Assembly: GCF_036370855.1 (NCBI RefSeq)
Contig: NC_088130.1
Coordinates: forward strand, 71,338,941-71,402,940
Length of the DNA stretch: 64,000 nt
Direction: 5' to 3'
Origin: Dromaius novaehollandiae
Lineage: Eukaryota > Chordata > Aves > Casuariiformes > Dromaiidae
The notes under the pieces are model-generated. The model searched no databases. It was given only the letters and a program-made list of their open reading frames with translations, and was not told where the DNA came from. Below, piece after piece: positions 59,601 to 64,000 of the stretch. Both the position numbers and the translations under genes were made by a program. The number at the start of each line of letters is the position of its first letter. Position 1 is the first letter of the stretch.

Positions 59601-62600
59601 TTGTTTTTCAACTCACGTACATAGAAAGGATAAAAGATCAGAATTCCTTTGAAGAGTGTTAATTGTTGAAAACATCAATCTCTCCACAACTTCTACAGGA
59701 AGCAGAGGAAAAATAAAGACACTGGACACATAAATGCTCATTCAGAAACGTTCATGCAGACTTGGAATATGAGTCTAGCCGATAAAAGAAAAGATTAATG
59801 GTAATGAGCAATGCTGAATAAATGCACAAAAATTTAATATGTGCTGTTTCTTGTGCTTGGTTTACATGAAACATTGGGGGGAAAAATAATGTCATGAATA
59901 ATTCATGACAGTTGCCATATTGGCTTCTGTAAAATCATCGCTAACAGTTTGTGCCATGACATTAGATTATTTGGAAGCTTGATTATACTATGAGCACAGA
60001 GGGTGGTGGTATTTTTTCCTGCTTCTTTTTCCCCCTGATCACAAGTTTAATGTCAGAGTGAAACTAGCATTTTACTTAATTTCCATTTTGATCGGAAACA
60101 ACATGAATGTTTTTCCATTCACCAAGGATCATAGAAGCATTTCCTAAGGATTCTTTTTTTCCTTGATGTATTGCTACAGGCTTAAAAGAATTTGAGAGAG
60201 AGCATGTATCCGTGATCAGTGAGGTCATTACCTCTGCAAGGGGGGGCCTAATGGTTAGAATTCATATAGGCAATTACACTCAAAAATCGTCTTTGTATTT
60301 TCTCTAACAGTACAGTCAAAGAATACCAGGATCACACTGTAATTTTTAGCCAAGTATGACTATGTATGTTCTCCCCAACATGTAAGATTTACAGTCTCTC
60401 ACTGGCATGGTTGCATATTACCAAAGGTAGCAATAGGCTATAATATGGATGAATTCGGTGCACTTCCTTATTTTCCCCATCCAGGCTTGCTGAATTAAAA
60501 ATCAAAGTGAAGATATTAATCCAGAGGTATCCTTTCTGGGAAATAAGCAATGAAAGGAAAATATCGGACTAGAAAAAAAGTCTCTTCCCTTGTAGCAATA
60601 TCAGTAGCTATATGTCAAACAGAATGATACTCAACATTTTTAAGAGTTTTTTTTATGAAGGCAATATCTGACTGAGGTGATCCTTACCACAGCTTGCATT
60701 GTATATTCGTTTTCTCACTTCACCTTCCTTTTCCGTAGTCCAAGATTTGTTTTTATAGGAGTAATTTCTCACAGTAAACTAGATAACATCCATTAAAGCC
60801 TTTCCATAAATCTCCTAATGCCAGAGAACAGTGTTGCCTAAATAAATTTTTTATAACTTCGTTGTTTTCTAACAGGATGATGCAAGAATAATTCAACTAA
60901 TTTCACTTTGGATCCACAGTTAAAAAGTAAATGTAAGTTTTGAAAGGGTGCCAGCCTGAAAATGTTAAGGATTTTCCCAGAATACTCTGGCATCAAATGT
61001 TTAGTAATTTAAAAGGCGTTGTGAGGCGTTTTTTTTTTCCTGTACCACTGGGATATAGAAAAACTCACATTCAGTACAAAGACTGAATATATGTGATCAG
61101 CTCTGTCTTTTTTTTATCAGTTTCTCATGAGAGAATATGAATTTAAAGCTCTTGTCGCAGGCATTTACCTGGAAAGCTGTGCAGTATGCCATGAAACAGA
61201 ATGGTGACAATACAAATAACACAGCTTGTGTGCATGTGGGGGGAGAATAATATATAGTCATGGGAAAAAAACGTGCTTAAGGAAAGAAGTACTGGAAGAA
61301 GTACTTTTTTCTGGTTAAAAAAAAAAATGTAGCCGTTATGATTAGAGTTGAATTACTGAATGTTCTGCAATGATGTACAATTGGTAACAGGAAGTACATT
61401 ACTACATGACACATTAAATCACTGGAACTCACTGCAGCATGATACTATCGGGGTAAACAATTTAGTATGTTTCAAAGAAGCGATAGATCTCTGTCTGAAT
61501 AAGGATATCAATGAGAGTAATATTTTATATTCTTTATGTAAAAATGAAATAGCATTTCTCATTTTTCACCACAAAAACTGGTGGTGTTCAAAAGACAATA
61601 CCAGACTGGCTATGAAATAGATTTATTCCCACTAATGCTTTGCATACATTGCCTATCATGTATATTTTCAGGGTTAAGTGCCTAGAAGCAGCCAATGTCT
61701 GATATATTAGCTCAGCAGGCAATGGGACAGAGCCAGCCCGACTGCTTCTGTGCTCCCTGGTATAACCCAGGAAGGACAGAAAGTAGATCTCTGAACAGTT
61801 AAAATACTCTTCTACAGGTACACAGTGTAATACCAGACCTGCCACAAGAATTCACCATGATTCAGATTCTGTGTGCAAAAAATCCTGGTTCCAGGAAATC
61901 TTGATTTGAATGGAGCCAAGATTTCATGCAGTGATTCTACTCCCTAACAACAGAATTTACTTACACTAGTAACAGAGAAAGTCTGTTTATTTTAATTGTT
62001 GTTTATGCAGCATCTCAGCAACATAAACAAAACTGATATTGCCATTCCAAGGGGAGAATGGCGTTTGCCACAGAAAGAAGGAGATACAGGGAATAGGCAA
62101 ACCTGTGAGACGGATTAGAGAGGACGGACCTGCTGTTCATGTTGCAGCAGAGGGGATGGGATGGGTAGTGGTGACAGTTCCTTCCCACAGTGGTAAATAC
62201 TACATCCAGACTCTTCTTCAGCAGAGCGCAGAGCAGTAGCTGGCCTGGCTTTTTAGGCAGTAGTACAGATAAAGCGGACATCAGGACCATGGCTGTTTTG
62301 CTGTCCCCCTCCCTCCCACCCAACCTCTCTCTTTCCAGCAACTAGCTACTTGGAATGACTGCCTGCATTGCCTATTTCTAGCAATGGCTCTGTTCATGGT
62401 ATATCCAGAAGCTTTAATTAATAAAAACTTTGGAGAAGTGGAAGAAAGTTAGAACATTAAAGGCCTGTATCTTTATACATATGTTAGGGCATGCTGGATT
62501 CAGAGACCTTCCCTCTGTGGTCATAAGCTCTCAACAGCACAAACACCAGGTCTTCCCCTGTAAATCAAGCTGGATCCAGTGCTGGCACTGCTTCTTCAGC

Positions 62601-64000
62601 CCTACCTTTCTCTAGCTGATACACCACCAAGTAAAGGGGCTTGTCTGGAAGTCACCTGAGACCTTGATTTCTCTCTTGAGATGCCCTTTGAATAAACCTA
62701 TTTTAAGGGAGGCAAAAAGGAAAAGCAAAGCAAAATCTATAGCATATCCCCTTTCTTCTATAATTAAATGAACGTGTTTCCCTTGAAGTAGGGTTCCTAT
62801 AAATATGAACAAAAAGAAGCTAAAAGAAGTCAGATGAGGACAGTTTTTTTCCACAGTAAAACCAAAAATAGATTTCCAATGCACCCTCCCCCAACATATT
62901 TACGCTGTGAAGAGTTTGACATGTAAAGCAAAACCATGCCGTTGAGAAATAATTTTTTACTCACCCTTTAGTCAATGTTGCTATGCCAACGTCAGTTAAC
63001 TTCATTCCTACACCTACAAGGCATCAAGGAAAAAGAGAGCTTGCATTACACTAGCATTTCTAGGAATATCTTCAGATTTAAAAGAGCCATAGATAGAGGT
63101 ATTAAAATATTATTTATTGATTCATGTTTTTCATTTTAATTGTCACCATTTTGACAGAACATTTTAACGTATCTCAGTTCAAAATAGAATGTTTGTGCTC
63201 TGTATCACTAAGAATTTCTAGAAGTCAGTCTCACTACACTATGTTACAGAAAGCAAGGTGATAAATACAGCATAAGTTGTCTTCTGTGCTGGATAGTCAC
63301 TGGGGGGATACATGCTGATAACCGCATTTTAAGAGAACATCTGTAATCTTTGCATATGCCAGGTTTTGTGGTTTTGTCTGTTTTGCAAACTTGGACCACA
63401 ACATATATCAATGCGAGAGTTTGCTTTTCTAATCAACCTGGTCAATCAACCTTGGATTTACTTTTTGGGGGAGAGATTCAAAAGCCTTCTTCATTCAATG
63501 TTTCCAGAAACTTTTATTTTCTTTACCTTGTCCCTTCATTTGTTTCATAGGCAAAATCCAGTCCTGTAGTATGTGGATTTTTTGTACAGAAAAATGATGG
63601 TCTCAATACCATTTTTCTTTTAACAATACCCTAAGAAATCTCAACCAGGATGCCTGAATAATGCAGCCTAGATACTCAAATGATCGGGTGATCAGAGAGG
63701 AAGTATGTTTCTCTTCAACAGCAACAGAGGTATATTGTCCTTCGTGGCAGCAATCATTATAGAGGCTCAGATAACAGATCTGCTGTTGTGCTTCCCTCCA
63801 GCTAGCACTTTGCCATTTCTTCTCCCTTTTAATTATTTCAGGGGTCTTCTTTAGATGTTTTGTTGCTAATTTTCCTGGCTTCTCATGTTAAAGGGTACAG
63901 GTTATTTTCTAAGATTCCACCTTTCCTTAGAGATCTTAAAGCAGGCTCTGCCTTTCTCGGTTTCAAATACATACATGCATATCGTGTTGCATACGGGCTC
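47620..64000. other. Intergenic DNA downstream of MIR122, no gene recognised
   Basis: About 16 kb of AT-rich sequence. I read the minus strand for exons of ALPK2, the next gene in mammals, and recognised none. All open frames are short (at most about 119 codons) and have no clear domains or paired splice sites. The palindrome at 59890-59910 is listed separately. Confidence 0.65.
59890..59910. repeat. Perfect 21-bp palindrome (10-bp arms, 1-bp centre)
   Basis: Arms TGTCATGAAT and ATTCATGACA flank a single A. The surrounding 59870-60000 sequence is rich in ATTA and GATTA-type homeodomain cores and has the look of a conserved non-coding element, although conservation cannot be tested here. Confidence 0.6.

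Noticed and set aside
57180..63900. Minus-strand exons of ALPK2 expected from mammalian gene order
   Set aside because: No alpha-kinase or Ig-like coding segment with matching splice sites could be recognised. The gene probably lies beyond the right edge.

Overview
The window is vertebrate nuclear DNA, almost certainly from a bird. It has large introns with canonical GT/AG junctions, AT-rich intergenic DNA, and fragments of CR1 LINEs (the main avian/reptilian LINE) whose consensus-like 3' ends read as CR1 on either strand. No bacterial, viral or CRISPR-type architecture is present. In birds the NEDD4L neighbourhood is expected on the Z chromosome (from general knowledge, not visible here).

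Region 1 (1-~16.1 kb, + strand) is the 3' end of NEDD4L (NEDD4-2), a HECT-type E3 ubiquitin ligase. Eight coding exons (37-10563) join in frame into the last 223 residues: part of the HECT N-lobe and the whole C-lobe with the catalytic cysteine, then a TAA stop. The catalytic Cys codon is itself split by the last intron. A long 3' UTR probably follows, with candidate poly(A) signals from 10841 to 16088.

Region 2 (~16.1-35.6 kb) is gene-poor. It holds two plus-strand CR1 fragments (about 27.6 and 28.4 kb), homopolymer and G-quadruplex-type tracts, and nothing I can call a gene.

Region 3 (35.6-36.85 kb) is a GC/CpG-rich island. It contains a perfect YY1-type motif and a minisatellite whose unit carries a perfect three-block heat-shock element. 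Seven perfect TTCnnGAAnnTTC cores lie in 556 bp, the last three in an exact 112-bp period. Splice-like signals lie downstream. This is the least explained and most interesting structure here, and looks like an unannotated promoter or stress-responsive element.

Region 4 (36.9-47 kb) holds the liver microRNA gene MIR122 (hairpin 46190-46266), with both mature arms intact. NEDD4L followed by MIR122 on the same strand is the conserved vertebrate order. About 4 kb upstream is a cluster of liver-type factor motifs (HNF1-like, ONECUT, GATA, FOXA) next to TATA-like elements, followed by a strong splice donor. A strong acceptor sits 65 bp before the hairpin stem, so a spliced pri-miR-122 can be proposed. 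Just upstream lies a 106-bp local duplication whose second copy is flanked by a perfect 14-bp direct repeat.

Region 5 (47-64 kb) has one decayed minus-strand CR1 endonuclease fragment, a few possible relics of older dispersed repeats and a perfect 21-bp palindrome, but no recognisable gene. The next expected gene (ALPK2 in the mammalian order) was not found.
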